Below, in pieces: positions 36,735-46,499 of a stretch of DNA of 64,000 nucleotides. The DNA comes from Artemisia argyi (Eukaryota > Streptophyta > Magnoliopsida > Asterales > Asteraceae). Both the position numbers and the translations under genes were made by a program. Under the pieces are notes generated by a model. That model did not search any database. It saw only the letters and a list, made by a program, of their open reading frames with translations, and had not been told where the DNA came from. Every line of letters starts with the position of its first letter. Position 1 is the stretch's first letter. The stretch spans positions 101,088,871 through 101,152,870 of the forward strand of contig CM060695.1 of NCBI GenBank assembly GCA_030686995.1. Reading direction: 5' to 3'.

Positions 36735-37023
36735 GTTACCATACCAAATGACTGTTTATTTTGATAGGGAGACACAACGGGATATGAAGTATGTGAAAGA
36801 TCTGACAAAGGCATGTCAAGAGTTACTTGATATTGTTATTCAAAGGAACAAGTACATGGCTGAAATGCAACTTCTGCGTCCCTCGGTGCAGATGCTCAAG
36901 TGTTTAGAGTATTTTAAGAAGCTTCAAAAGTCCGACGTTATCGAGCTTTTGGAATTGAAGAAGAAGATTCCCGGAGCGAAGCTGAAGGTTTTTAACAAGC
37001 ACGCATTTGTTAAAGGACTTTAG

Positions 37024-37560
37024 AAGTATCTTTTGAATTTAAATGTTTTTTTTTATCAATTATGTTATGTTTCTTTGAAGTTTAATGTTTTTGTGTTCAA
37101 AGAAAACTTATGTTATGTTTCTTTGTTAATCAAGTTATCGATTACTATATGATCAAGTTATCTTTTTGTTGATTAATTATGTTATGTTGCTTTGTTTACT
37201 ATGTTATGATGCTTTGTTAAAAGTCAAACAAAGATTGTCAAACTTGATTGTCATTTACAAAAGTCAAAGAGTCTCCAAGTGAATTTGGGCAATTCCGGGT
37301 AATTACTATCAAAAGATAACTAATAGCCAAGCATGATTGTCACTTTGGGTAATTTTTGGTAGTTTTGTGCCTGTACATTCATTTGCATAAGGTCAAACAG
37401 GATAGTCAAATTGTGCCATTTTGGGTAATTACTGCCAAAAGATATCGTGTAGCCAAAAGATCAAGATCAGTTAAATTTACAAGCAAACACTTAACCATTC
37501 ACCAACAAGATGGGGTACATGAGCCACTACAAACCACACAATCTAGCCATAAACACTATA
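37024..37560. other. Spacer between gene B and gene C
   Basis: Probable 3' UTRs. It contains repeated TTATGTTATGTTTCTTTG motifs (37060-37200) and repeated TTGGGTAATT(A/T)(C/T) motifs (37290-37440). No exon seen. Confidence 0.45.
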
Positions 37561-38010
37561 CTACTTCAGTGCAAGTACCAAAGAAACCACAACTGCAAAA
37601 ACACAAAGTGTTGACTTCCAAACACTGACTTTCTTTAAGGCATTGTTCAACTCTGCCTCCAATTCTTCAATCCTTCTTTGATGATTAACTTCAATTTGAA
37701 CCTCACGCCTTTGATTGGGATTCAGTTTGCTATACATCTCAAACAAATGCATCTAGTACCAATCACATTCCTCCTCTGGATCATACCAATCCCATTTTTC
37801 ACATTTCTTCCTACCCGATTTCTAAAATCAAAAAAATGTAGTATATTAAACACTTAAACTTAACAATCCTTAAACAAAACATATCTGATAACTTACCCAT
37901 CGATTTTGGCAGCAAATGAAATATCGAGCAGGGTTGGATGGTGTCCAATATGTTACCACCATTGCTGGCCCGTCACATTTGCAGTAATCATCACAAAGAT
38001 AAGACGACAT
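37561..38010 (-). pseudogene. Gene C, GRF-type zinc-finger protein with C-terminal membrane helix, one in-frame stop
   Basis: Exon 1 (38010-37897, 38 codons) reads MSSYLCDDYCKCDGPAMVV then TYWTPSNPARYFICCQNRW and ends at a GTAAGT donor. Exon 2 (from 37821, after TTTTAG) reads KSGRKKCEKWDWYDPEEECD WY, then TAG at 37755-37753, directly followed by ATG and 63 further codons: a coiled-coil segment (NHQRRIEELEAELNNALKKV) and a hydrophobic helix (STLCVFAVVVSLVLAL). The Cys spacing and NP(A)RYF core are those of the GRF zinc finger, a nucleic-acid-binding motif found in small plant proteins of the At4g04775 type. That family normally has finger, coiled coil and terminal membrane helix in one chain, so the TAG is probably a nonsense mutation. 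Confidence 0.8.
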
Positions 38011-38330
38011 GAGTTAATTTGATTTTGATTTGGGATTTGTTATGATTTTTTAGAGTGTGTTAAATTAGGGTTTATGTATAGTGGGAAATTGATTTGCACA
38101 CTTTATAAATTGATTGGGACACTCCATCTGTGCATTAAATACTTGTACAGTATTAAACACTCTGCTTTAACCGCTTGTACCTTGAGTGTGCAAATAGCCG
38201 TATGTATAACAGAAGATCAAGAATTGACGGCCATTAATCATTAGCCAAATATTTTCAACCCGATACGGGACCCTATTTAGTATTCGGGTTACTCGGGTTG
38301 ACCCGAATAACCAGAATAAAAAGGAGGACA
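38011..38330. other. Promoter side of gene C, no other gene
   Basis: A/T-rich DNA upstream of the gene C ATG; a TTTATAAAG motif on either strand near 38103 could be its TATA box. Confidence 0.35.
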
Positions 38331-38660
38331 TATGGAAATGAAAAAATGTAAAAAATTATACGAAAACGTCATAAACGTTTCATAACATTTTAATACAGAG
38401 GAAAACGTTTAGAAAAGCTTAGAACATATGAAAACGAGTGAAAATTGCCGAAAACGTTCAAAATGGATGAAATCGGTCGAAAAGGTTAAAATCGGTCGAA
38501 CACGGTCGTAGTCGGTCTAAAACGGTCTAAATCCGTTGAAATCTATCAAAAATTGTCAACGTTGGTCGAAAACTAGCGAAATCGATCAAAATCGATTGAA
38601 AACGGTAAAAAAGGGACGAAAAACGTTACAAACGGATGAAAACGTTAAAAAATACAAAAC
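38331..38660 (+). repeat. Short degenerate repeat based on GAAAACGGTCGAAAA
   Basis: Roughly 25 variants of AAAACG, CGGTCGAAA and TCGATCAAAATCG in 330 bases, spaced about 10-12 apart. Resembles a subterminal motif array of a DNA transposon. Confidence 0.6.
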
Positions 38661-38699
38661 ATATAAAATGTTGTATAGTATTTGTCTTAGTTTACAAAA

Positions 38700-39120
38700 T
38701 CCAATGCACATGACCCATGACCCATGTTAGTTACCCATTGTCGATCACCAATCATGTATTGGTCGATAACATGACACTATATGCCACTACAACCGAATGC
38801 ACATGACCCATTAGCCATGTTAATTACCCATTATGATCAACAGTCATGGATGTGTCATAACATGACACTCTAAGCAACTATAACCCAATGCATATGACCC
38901 ATATGATGTCAAATACCCATTATTTAATGTGACGAGTGATAACCTAATGCATATGACCCATGACCCATGTGAATTAGCCATTATCATCGGTCATGCATGG
39001 GTTGCACCGACTTGGTAGGTGTATAGTTATAGTGTGAATGTTATATGAATTGTATTTGAAGTTATTAAAGGCGGTCATGCATGGGTTACACCGGCTTGGT
39101 AGGTGTATACCGTTTGTCAC
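38700..39120 (+). repeat. Degenerate tandem repeat of about 91 bp
   Basis: Units starting near 38701, 38792, 38884 and 38943 share CAATGCA(C/T)ATGACCCAT and TACCCATTAT. After this, GGTCATGCATGGGTTRCACC occurs twice (38990 and 39073), followed by GGCTTGGTAGGTGTATA. Confidence 0.7.
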
Positions 39121-39179
39121 AGACACTAAGAAGCAAGTATGCATGGACCTCCCGATCATGTTATCCGGGATCAAGAAAG

Positions 39180-39605
39180 TTTGAACTCGGCTTGAGCTTG
39201 ACTCGAAAAGCTCGGTTTATTTGTAAAGGTGTGTTTTCTTACACAAATTAAAATTGAAATATAACCTAATAATCGAATTCGGTTCACCTTCGGCTCGAAA
39301 ATCTCGATACATTTATAAATAACTATTTACACTTAGTACGCTTACATACAAAATATAAAAAAAAAAAAACATATGCTATATCACTTACAAGCTCGAAAAC
39401 TCAACAATAACTCGAGTCGAAATTTTATAAAGTTGAGCTCAACTCATTAAACATTTAACGTCATTTGATAGGCTTGAGCTTGAGCTCAAAGCTCGATAAG
39501 AATCAGCTCGAACGAACTCTAGTTACACGACAAAAGCTCAAATCATTTTACTGATATGATCTTGAGCTTTTCACGAGCGGCTCGGCTCATTTCCGCCTCT
39601 AATAA
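39180..39605. mobile_element. CTCGAGCTT-rich MITE remnant
   Basis: Repeated GCTTGAGCT, CTCGAAAAGCTCGG and complements over 420 bases, ending CTCATTTCCGCCTCTA, a typical hAT-MITE type end (TAGAGGCGGAAATGAG on the minus strand). The matching left end is not clear. Confidence 0.45.
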
Positions 39606-39863
39606 AAACATAAAATTAAGATACTTCACGTGTTAAATTTATATGTAATATTAATAAAATTTCCCTTTTAACTTTTCCAAAGCTATGCCCGCCTAAATTT
39701 TTTCCCCGAATTTAAATTGCCCCTCCACCCAAATATTTCATTGACCCCCCATGTTTTTCAATACTCCATCCCAAATATCCACCAAAACTAGATTTGGTCT
39801 TCTTCTATCTCCTCAACACTCTCCTCACCAATGCCACCGCTCGCACCACCACCACACTCGCAC
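39606..39863 (+). other. Flank of Athila-B insertion, unassigned
   Basis: A short open frame (39751-39863 region, MFFNTPSQISTKTRF and His-rich) precedes the LTR. It could be the start of a gene cut by Athila-B, but I find no continuation to the right of the truncated element. Confidence 0.25.
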
Positions 39864-39913
39864 TGATGGGGCAAAAAATGATCCGTTTTTAGGGGGTCAT
39901 TTAAGCCCGGAAT

Positions 39914-41742
39914 TAGAGCTGGCATATCGTGTCTGACACGACACGATAAGACACGAACACGAATGACCTGAACACGAACACGACACGATAAAAAATCATG
40001 TCACTTTTTTCGAACACGAACACGACACGAAAATTAACATGTTACACGATAAGGAACCTGTTAAGGGACCTGTTAACAAAAATACATAAAGAAACAAAAC
40101 GAGTTCACAAATTAACGAGGGTTCCTAATAATATTTTTAACTAATACATAACGAAACAAAAAGTCCCTAATAAATCCTTAAAACTAATACATAACGAAAC
40201 AAAAGTAAACAATTATAATGTCTTCACTCTTCACCCGTATGCGAAACCCATGTCCTCGAGCATATTACAGCAGCACCACCATCACTTGTTCCAGCAGTTA
40301 ACTTTGGAGTGCAGATCTCGCGAAAACCAAACTTCCACAAAAACTTCCTAAACTTCCAAAAGATATTAAATTTTAGAAGTTAAACAAATCATAAAACCAT
40401 TTCTTATTAGTTATTTACTCTTATATGGACGGTACCTGGCAACTGGATATTTTAACCATACAATGATCTCGTTCTTTTTAGAAAGCTTAGCTGTATTTGA
40501 ACCACCATCTTCACAAAACACCTCATTATTTAGATAGCGAAGGAAATAAGGCTGGATACATTTTCTTAAATCCTGTTTACAATTGAATATAAGAGTTAAT
40601 TAATATGATATAACAGAAGACAAAATGGTAAGCCACAACCAAACACTTCCACATATTGAAACTGTAATAATTAGCAAAATGAAGGGAGGTATTCAAGTAA
40701 AAATTGAGCAAAATGGTTCTAAGCATTGAAGTTGCAGAGTCAGAAAAACATAGCAAGTAGCAACTACAGCGCAATTACATCTAAAACCTTGCTAAAGGCT
40801 TTGGCATCTTAATTCATTAACACTATCCAATATACAAGTAAAACCTTGAATATAAAAGAATATCAACTGTCAAATAGCTAAAAACCTAATCAGTATACAG
40901 TCAAATGTGTCATGGGCTCATGGCTATAGTATCAATCATATCAAGAGATTATATTAAGGGTGTACAGTGCATAATCTACAGGAGACTAACCTGTGCAACA
41001 GCTGAACCAATGCGCTTATCTCTATCAGATGCATTTTTGTCATTTCCACAAAGGATTAACGCCTCATATTTGTCCTTAAAACTGATAAAAAATTGAGCTT
41101 ATGCAATATAAGCCAAGTCAATTAAGCTCATAACCTCAAAAATAAGCTTAAGCAAACACCCTATAATGGCGACTCAATAATCAATATAGCTCAGAAGCTA
41201 TAAACTAATTTGAGCATCAAACTAACATTAGCTCTGATTTCCAATAAATAACAGTCATGGGAAAATAAATCGATTACATACCTGTTTGTGGATCGATTAA
41301 GAAAAGAGGAAAGTGTTGAGAAACAGGGAATGGAGTAGTGGAATGTGGATCGATTAATGTTGAGATAGGATTGTGGTCTGTTGATCGATTAAGAAACAGG
41401 GATTGTGGATTTGTGGATCGTAGATTTGTAGTTATGATTAATGGAGTTAATAGATTTGGAGTTATGATTAATGGAGGAGGACCGGAGGTTTGGAGGCGAG
41501 TATATGAGAAAAGTGTTTTAGGGTTTATTTTTGAACAAATATATATAACTTCTTAACAGGTCTCTTAACGTGTCTTAACAGGTCCGGACCTGTTAAGACA
41601 CGAAACCAGTTAATTTTATTCGTGTCTTAACAGGTCCGCACCTGTTAAGACACGAAACCTGTTAAGACCTGACACGAAACCTGTTAAGAGCAGGTCGTGT
41701 TGTGTCGTGTTAACAGGTCCGTGTCAGAAATTGCCAGCTCTA
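39914..41742. mobile_element. hAT transposon, non-autonomous, 1829 bp, TSD CCCGGAAT
   Basis: The left end TAGAGCTGGCATATCGTGTC and the complement of the right end (TAGAGCTGGCAATTTCTGAC) give an 11-bp terminal inverted repeat of hAT type. An exact 8-bp target duplication CCCGGAAT stands at 39906-39913 and 41743-41750. Subterminal regions are packed with ACACGA and CCTGTTAA motifs in both orientations. The interior has no transposase. Confidence 0.93.
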
Positions 41743-41906
41743 CCCGGAATTAAATTTATTTGATCAAATATTGCCCTAAATCGTTCCTTTTGTGATTTTA
41801 GGTACTTTTGGAGTGAATTCTGGAAAAGGAAGCATTTTGGACGTTTTTGGAGCATAAAAGTGAAGAAAACGACAAAGTCTTAATTTTCCTTGCTGGGAAC
41901 AGTACC

Positions 41907-42160
41907 TGATGGCGTCACCAAATTCTTCATGACGGCGTCAAGAGTAAAACAAGAGGTGAAGTGGATAGAGTCCGTGACGGTCCAAAGAGTTTTTACACTA
42001 GGGGCATGACGGCGTCACCATAGGCCGTCATGGTCCCATTACATGTGATGGCCCAGAGAAATTTTGCACTTGACGGCGTCAGATCTGGATCTAGGCAATC
42101 CGAAATTACTATGGGCGGCGAGTTGACGGCGTCAGACATTTCTTCTTGACGCCGTCACGA
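41907..42160. promoter_or_regulatory. Array of six TGACGNCGTCA palindromes in Athila-B U3
   Basis: TGATGGCGTCA (41907), TGACGGCGTCA (about 41931, 42006, 42071, 42123) and TGACGCCGTCA (about 42146). TGACG half-sites facing each other are the classical binding sites of plant TGA/bZIP factors. All lie within 270 bases upstream of the TATA box. Confidence 0.6.
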
Positions 42161-42169
42161 TGGAAAATC

Positions 42170-42177
42170 TATATATA
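42170..42177 (+). promoter_or_regulatory. TATA box of Athila-B LTR
   Basis: TATATATA shortly after the last TGACG palindrome, followed by a plausible leader. Confidence 0.5.
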
Positions 42178-43148
42178 GTTTTGTAATTTTCATTCATAAA
42201 GAGAGGACAATTAGAGGGATAACTTGGAGAAACCATAGCACGATTTTTACTGAACTTTCAAGGGTTTTTACCCTTTGAAACCTTTCATGTTCAATAAAGA
42301 TAAGTATCCTTTCAATTCATTCAATATGTCTATGTGTTGTTTGAATATATCTTACGCTTGTCTTGATTTTAACATGCTAGGCTAGATCTCTTGTGTGTTT
42401 GCTTAGATGTAGTGAAACCTAGATGTTGATTATGGGTTGATTGCTTGTTTATAGTTGTTACGGATGAATGATTTCGATGTTAGGCTTAAGAAAACTGGCA
42501 GACTTCCATAGGGTAACATGCTTGAATGTCTTAAGAAACATGAACCAATGCGTACTAGGTTTTTATAGTTGTATTTAATGCATGAGCGAATTCTAATGAT
42601 CCCATGTTAGGAGCTTCTTGCATGCTCGACATAGGAGTGAAGTAGGAGCTTATAGAGTTGGGGAAGTACGTACGCCACCCCACGAATGGTATTAAGGAAT
42701 ATAACCCGTCATCCATGCAATTGTAACAAACTATCAACCTGTAAAAGATATCTAGGGAGTAATGAAACCTAAGTAAACAAAATTTTCCCATTTATTGTTC
42801 ACACCACATTAGTAATTAGCTTTATTTACATTTTTGTTATTTTATTTTGATTGCATCTTAGTCATTGGGTTAGTTGACTAGCAACTAATTCCGCCTACTC
42901 TTCCAAAACCCGAAATTTTAATTGCTTTTATAAAAATATAAAAATACAAAAAGAATCATCCCTCACCTCTAGACCTAGTTTTTAGGCTTTCTAATCCTAG
43001 CGACACGATTCCTGAGTTGAACGTTCAATCCCCCGGTACTTGTCACTATATTATACTATAACGATCAGGTACACTGCCTGGTGGGGGTTGTAAGCTTCTT
43101 GAGATCCCTCGAGAGGTAAAGCCTGGTGCGATTCCCACGTATCAAGTT

Positions 43149-43169
43149 TTTAGCGCCGCAGCCCGGGGA
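43149..43169 (+). promoter_or_regulatory. Athila-B primer-binding site (diverged)
   Basis: TTTAGCGCCGCAGCCCGGGG resembles the PBS at 28845 with four differences, and is four to five bases from the LTR end. Confidence 0.7.
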
Positions 43170-43314
43170 AATAGTTATTGTCTAGGTTAGAATTTCTTTT
43201 TATTAGGTCTACTTGCTAGATTCCTTTCTAGTAAGATTTTATTTTTATTTTTAGGTTCTCTTTAGTCTATCTATTTCTTCGTGTCTTTGTTCGTAACCTT
43301 TACCATCCGACATC

Positions 43315-44556
43315 ATGGAAGGTGGTAACATCTTTGAACCCATCAACCCACCATAACAAAACCACCCACAAAACCCACCACTAGCAAACCAACCTCTTAG
43401 GCCTCGAACCCTAGGAGAGTATTCCCGTCCTAGCCACCAAGGCTATCGAAACACTACTGAGCTCACCCAAGGAGCCAATGTGTCCCCTTGCGATCCGACA
43501 CCATCCGGTTGGTGCAAAGCGGATGTGCATTCCATGGACTTCATTTCGAAGATCCTAACCAATATCTCAAGGACTTCCTTAAAATCGTAGATTCCATAGA
43601 CCTTGATGTTACAACTAGAGAGTCAACCCGATTACGCCTATTCCAATTCTCTCTACGTGATCAAGCTAGTCAATGGCTTGAACGTTTACCCGCGAGATCC
43701 ATCACCTCATGGGATGATCTCACCACTCGTTTCCTTGCTTAATTTTTCCCACCGGGGAGAACTACCAAGCTTAGAAATGATATCTTGATGTTCCAACAAC
43801 GTCAAGGTGAAACTCTATATGAAGCATGGACTCGTTTCAAGGACTTACTCCAAAAAGTCTCTCATCATAGCATAGATCTTTGGCTCCAAGTTCAAATCTT
43901 CTATGATCATATTGATCTCTCCACAAGGCGAACCATTGACCAATCGGCCGGTGGTAAGCTACGTGATCTAAGTGCGGAAGAATCATGGGAACTCATAGAA
44001 GATCTTGCTCTCTATGACAACAAAAGTTGGAATGATCCCCGTGATTTGAACAAAACGGTCAAGGCAATATCTTTGCCTTCGAATAATTCTAGCACTCCTG
44101 ACCGTAGGATCATGGAACTTGAGGACCAAGTCAAGTTTCTCATGAAATCTTACGAAGCTCCTAAGCCTTCAAGCCAAGTGAACAAAATCACTTCTTCATG
44201 CGAATTATGTAGTGGTCCCCATGACACTCGTGATTGCGTGGAACTCCCCGGAACAGCTTTTGCGGACTACGCATCCTCGCGTACCGACGAAGCGGGAGAC
44301 AAGTAGTACACTTTCAAACCCGAGCCAAACCCTTATGGTGATTCCTACAATCCTTCTTGGAAAAATCACCTGAACCTTAGGTGGAAACTAAACCAAAACA
44401 ATTCTTCCAATCTGCCTAATCGTTACCAACCAAACGGTCCACCCTCAAAACGTACTTTCAACAAAAATCCTTCTAATAACCAAGGTAGTACCAATAATCT
44501 TGAAGGATTGATGTCCAAATTTATGGCATCTCAAGAAGCTCGCAAACCGAAGACCC
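43315..44556 (+). pseudogene. Athila-type gag, several stops and truncated
   Basis: From ATG 43315 (MEGGNIFEPINPP) a TAA follows at about 43354. After a frameshift near 43485 come IRLVQSGCAFHGLHFEDPNQ, RLRLFQFSLRDQASQWLERL, a TAA at 43740 where FLAQFFPP is usual, MFQQRQGETLYEAWTRFKDL, DQSAGGKLRDLSAEESWELI and the zinc knuckle CELCSGPHDTRDC. A TAG at 44304 replaces the Trp codon of a K-W-Y sequence usual in the family (memory). Similarity stops at about 44556 (MASQEARK). The retrotransposon gag core and zinc knuckle are recognisable; no protein can be made. Confidence 0.92.
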
Positions 44557-44871
44557 CCAAACACTGATGCTGATAGGATAGGCGTATGAACAATACGAGA
44601 GATTTACAGGGTCACCTGGTAAGGTTTTAAATGTAAACTTATGATATTTCATGTCTAAAATCTTACCATGTGTTTTTAATTCTCTCATGTAGCATAAATG
44701 TTTCGATTCCTGGATTTGGGGTCTCAATTACAATGGCGGTGATGGTTGCGACTGATAATATACGGCGGTGGCGGTATTCAGCTCACTATTACAAATAAAA
44801 GATGCATAATTGATTTTAAGAAAGCCTAAAATCGGAAAAAGACCAAATCTGACTATCAAAAAATGTAGTTG
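44557..44871. other. Unassigned sequence right of Athila-B
   Basis: A possible donor CACCTGGTAAGG at 44617 and a GGCGGTGATGG-rich patch at 44735-44775, but no recognisable exon. Confidence 0.3.
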
Positions 44872-44928
44872 TTTCTAATCAAGTAGTCACGTTGGTCTAT
44901 TTGATTTTTTCAGCTTATCTTTTCCATT
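44872..44928 (+). repeat. 57-bp direct repeat, left copy
   Basis: Starts TTTCTAATCAAGTAGTCACG and ends TTTTTTCAGCTTATCTTTTC CATT; identical to 45148-45204. Confidence 0.93.
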
Positions 44929-45147
44929 TTTAGTTGGGTGGTTGGGACAAAGTTACTTGTACCTTTGTAAACCATTCCTAGAGTTTAACCTATACCTTAT
45001 TTTACATAATCAAGGATATCAGTTCTGGACTCAAAATGACAATAAAGGTTACTTTGAGATCAAGAAGGTCCGCCCGGGTCAGTATAATTTATATGCTTTG
45101 GTTCCTGGGTTCTTGGGTACATCGGTGATTATATTCTTGGGTTCCTA
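44929..45147 (+). pseudogene. Rhamnogalacturonate lyase exon fragment between 57-bp repeats
   Basis: The frame reads GYQFWTQNDNKGYFEIKKVR then PGQYNLYALVPGFLG at 45016-45117. This is the conserved fibronectin-like/PL4 region of plant rhamnogalacturonate lyases, cell-wall pectin-degrading enzymes. Only this exon piece is present; upstream and downstream codons (VIIFLGSYF) are unrelated. It lies within CACTA-1 and is exactly enclosed by a 57-bp direct duplication, so it looks like filler DNA copied during break repair. Confidence 0.8.
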
Positions 45148-45204
45148 TTTCTAATCAAGTAGTCACGTTGGTCTATTTGATTTTTTCAGCTTATCTTTTC
45201 CATT
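45148..45204 (+). repeat. 57-bp direct repeat, right copy
   Basis: Identical to 44872-44928. Confidence 0.93.
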
Positions 45205-46499
45205 CTTAATTCATCTGCATTCTTTACAGCACCTTACGATTTTGTTTCATATGCTCATAGTTAGAGGTGGCAAAATAGGCAGGTTATGTAATAGTTCAAA
45301 ACTTGAAATTTTGGTAGGGTGGGAGTCAGGTTGGATTGGCCCAATGGTGATACACTTATACGTCCAAAGACTCCGAACTTTGTAATTTTGTTTTTAAATA
45401 GTTAATGTCAAATATATACAACTCTTTAAATATACATAAGATATAGTAAGTTTTATACCATATAAAATCTATTTCATATGAAAATACATTGGATCTGGAA
45501 AAAGTAAGAACACAGGTAATTGATCTTTTTTTATGCTTGTTCCCCTCTTTTACTTTCACTTTATTAGAGGAAAATACCATAGACCTTGTTTGTGCAGAAG
45601 TAATTTTTTTTTTGAACAGATTGTGCAGAAGTAATTGATATGCGTTTTATTCCTATCATGTTTGTGCAGATAGTTGAACCAGTGGCGCATCAAGCGACTC
45701 AAAACCACCAAAGCAGATAGTTGAATCAGTGGCGAATCAAGCGACTCAAAACCACCAAAACAGCAGATAGTTGAACTAGTGGCGCCTAACAAACTAGATG
45801 CGCCTGACAAAAGACAAGAAAATAGTGTCTCTATGTCAAATGTCAAGAAATAGATGCACCCGTCAACAATATATATAACCACATACTTTTTAGAGAGGAA
45901 GGTTTTCTAGCATCTAATCAAGAACTTTATTCCGGTATGCTCATCTAGTTCTGTTATGTTGTGTGCTTTGACATGTTCTAGTTCTGCTCTCATCCTGATG
46001 TGGTTATTGCTGAAATGTAGCAGCCTACATTTTCAAGGCTTTTATATCTAGATGATGAGATTAGATCCATGGGAGAAAAACTTGTAAGTTTAACTGCAAA
46101 TTTTCTTATTATGTTCATTGTTTTGGAGTGAAAGTCTTCATGATGTTGTTTGAATTACTGCTGCTCATGTTTGTGTTAATATTGCTTAGACGGATTTAGT
46201 GTTGCTCATGAACTTCAAAGAAAATGTGCCAAGTATTTACTACTGCTAGTACAAAAGTTACTACTGCTAGTGAAAGTTGGTACTGCTCAGAGATCAAGAC
46301 CGCTCGAAGTTGCTAGTTGCTTATGGAAAAGATTATAGATACTTAGGAAACTATTGTAAGCCGACTAGGACTCCTTGGTGTATAAAAGGATGTCCAATTT
46401 TATATTTGGTTCAGTTATATAAATTCCAATTTTATTGTATTTGAATTTGTTTTGATATATATTTGAATTTGTTTTGATATATATTGATTTTTTAAATGT
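45205..46499. other. CACTA-1 interior, no recognised gene
   Basis: Contains TTAGAGGTGGCAAAATAGGC at 45262 (a hAT-MITE-like end), a unit CAGATAGTTGAA(C/T)CAGTGGCG followed by AAGCGACTCAAAACCACCAA repeated two and a half times at 45667-45785, and a duplicated TATATTTGAATTTGTTTTGA (46435-46480). Plausible splice motifs at 45935 and 46020 are not enough to call exons. Confidence 0.4.

Larger units (their letters stand above)
24872..37023 (+). pseudogene. Gene B, 113-residue unrecognised protein gene split by a gypsy element
   Basis: The ATG at 24872 gives MSRFVLLQELETSANSTEL up to 24929; after removal of the gypsy element (24930-36734) and one GTTAC, the frame continues PYQMTVYFDRETQRDMKY from 36740 to TAG at 37021. 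Apart from the insertion the 113 codons are open. The product would be small and basic, with a predicted helical middle (residues about 30-75) and a Lys-rich end (KKKIPGAKLKVFNKHAF). It shows no signal peptide or membrane segment. I do not recognise the family. A TATA box lies upstream. It sits inside CACTA-1 near two other small genes (A and C), so it may be transposon cargo or an accessory gene. Confidence 0.75.
39864..43144 (+). repeat. Athila-B 5' LTR (about 1.44 kb without its hAT insert)
   Basis: Begins TGATGGGGCAAAAAATGATC and ends CCCACGTATCA just before the PBS. U3 carries six TGACG-N-CGTCA-like palindromes (41907-42160) and a TATATATA box at 42170-42177. Confidence 0.75.
39864..44556 (+). 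mobile_element. Athila-B, gypsy element truncated inside gag
   Basis: A single 5' LTR (39864-43144), a PBS-like site, a leader and a broken Athila-type gag are followed at about 44556 by unrelated DNA. The 3' part and second LTR are lost. CGCAC precedes the LTR. A hAT element is inserted in the LTR. Confidence 0.8.
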
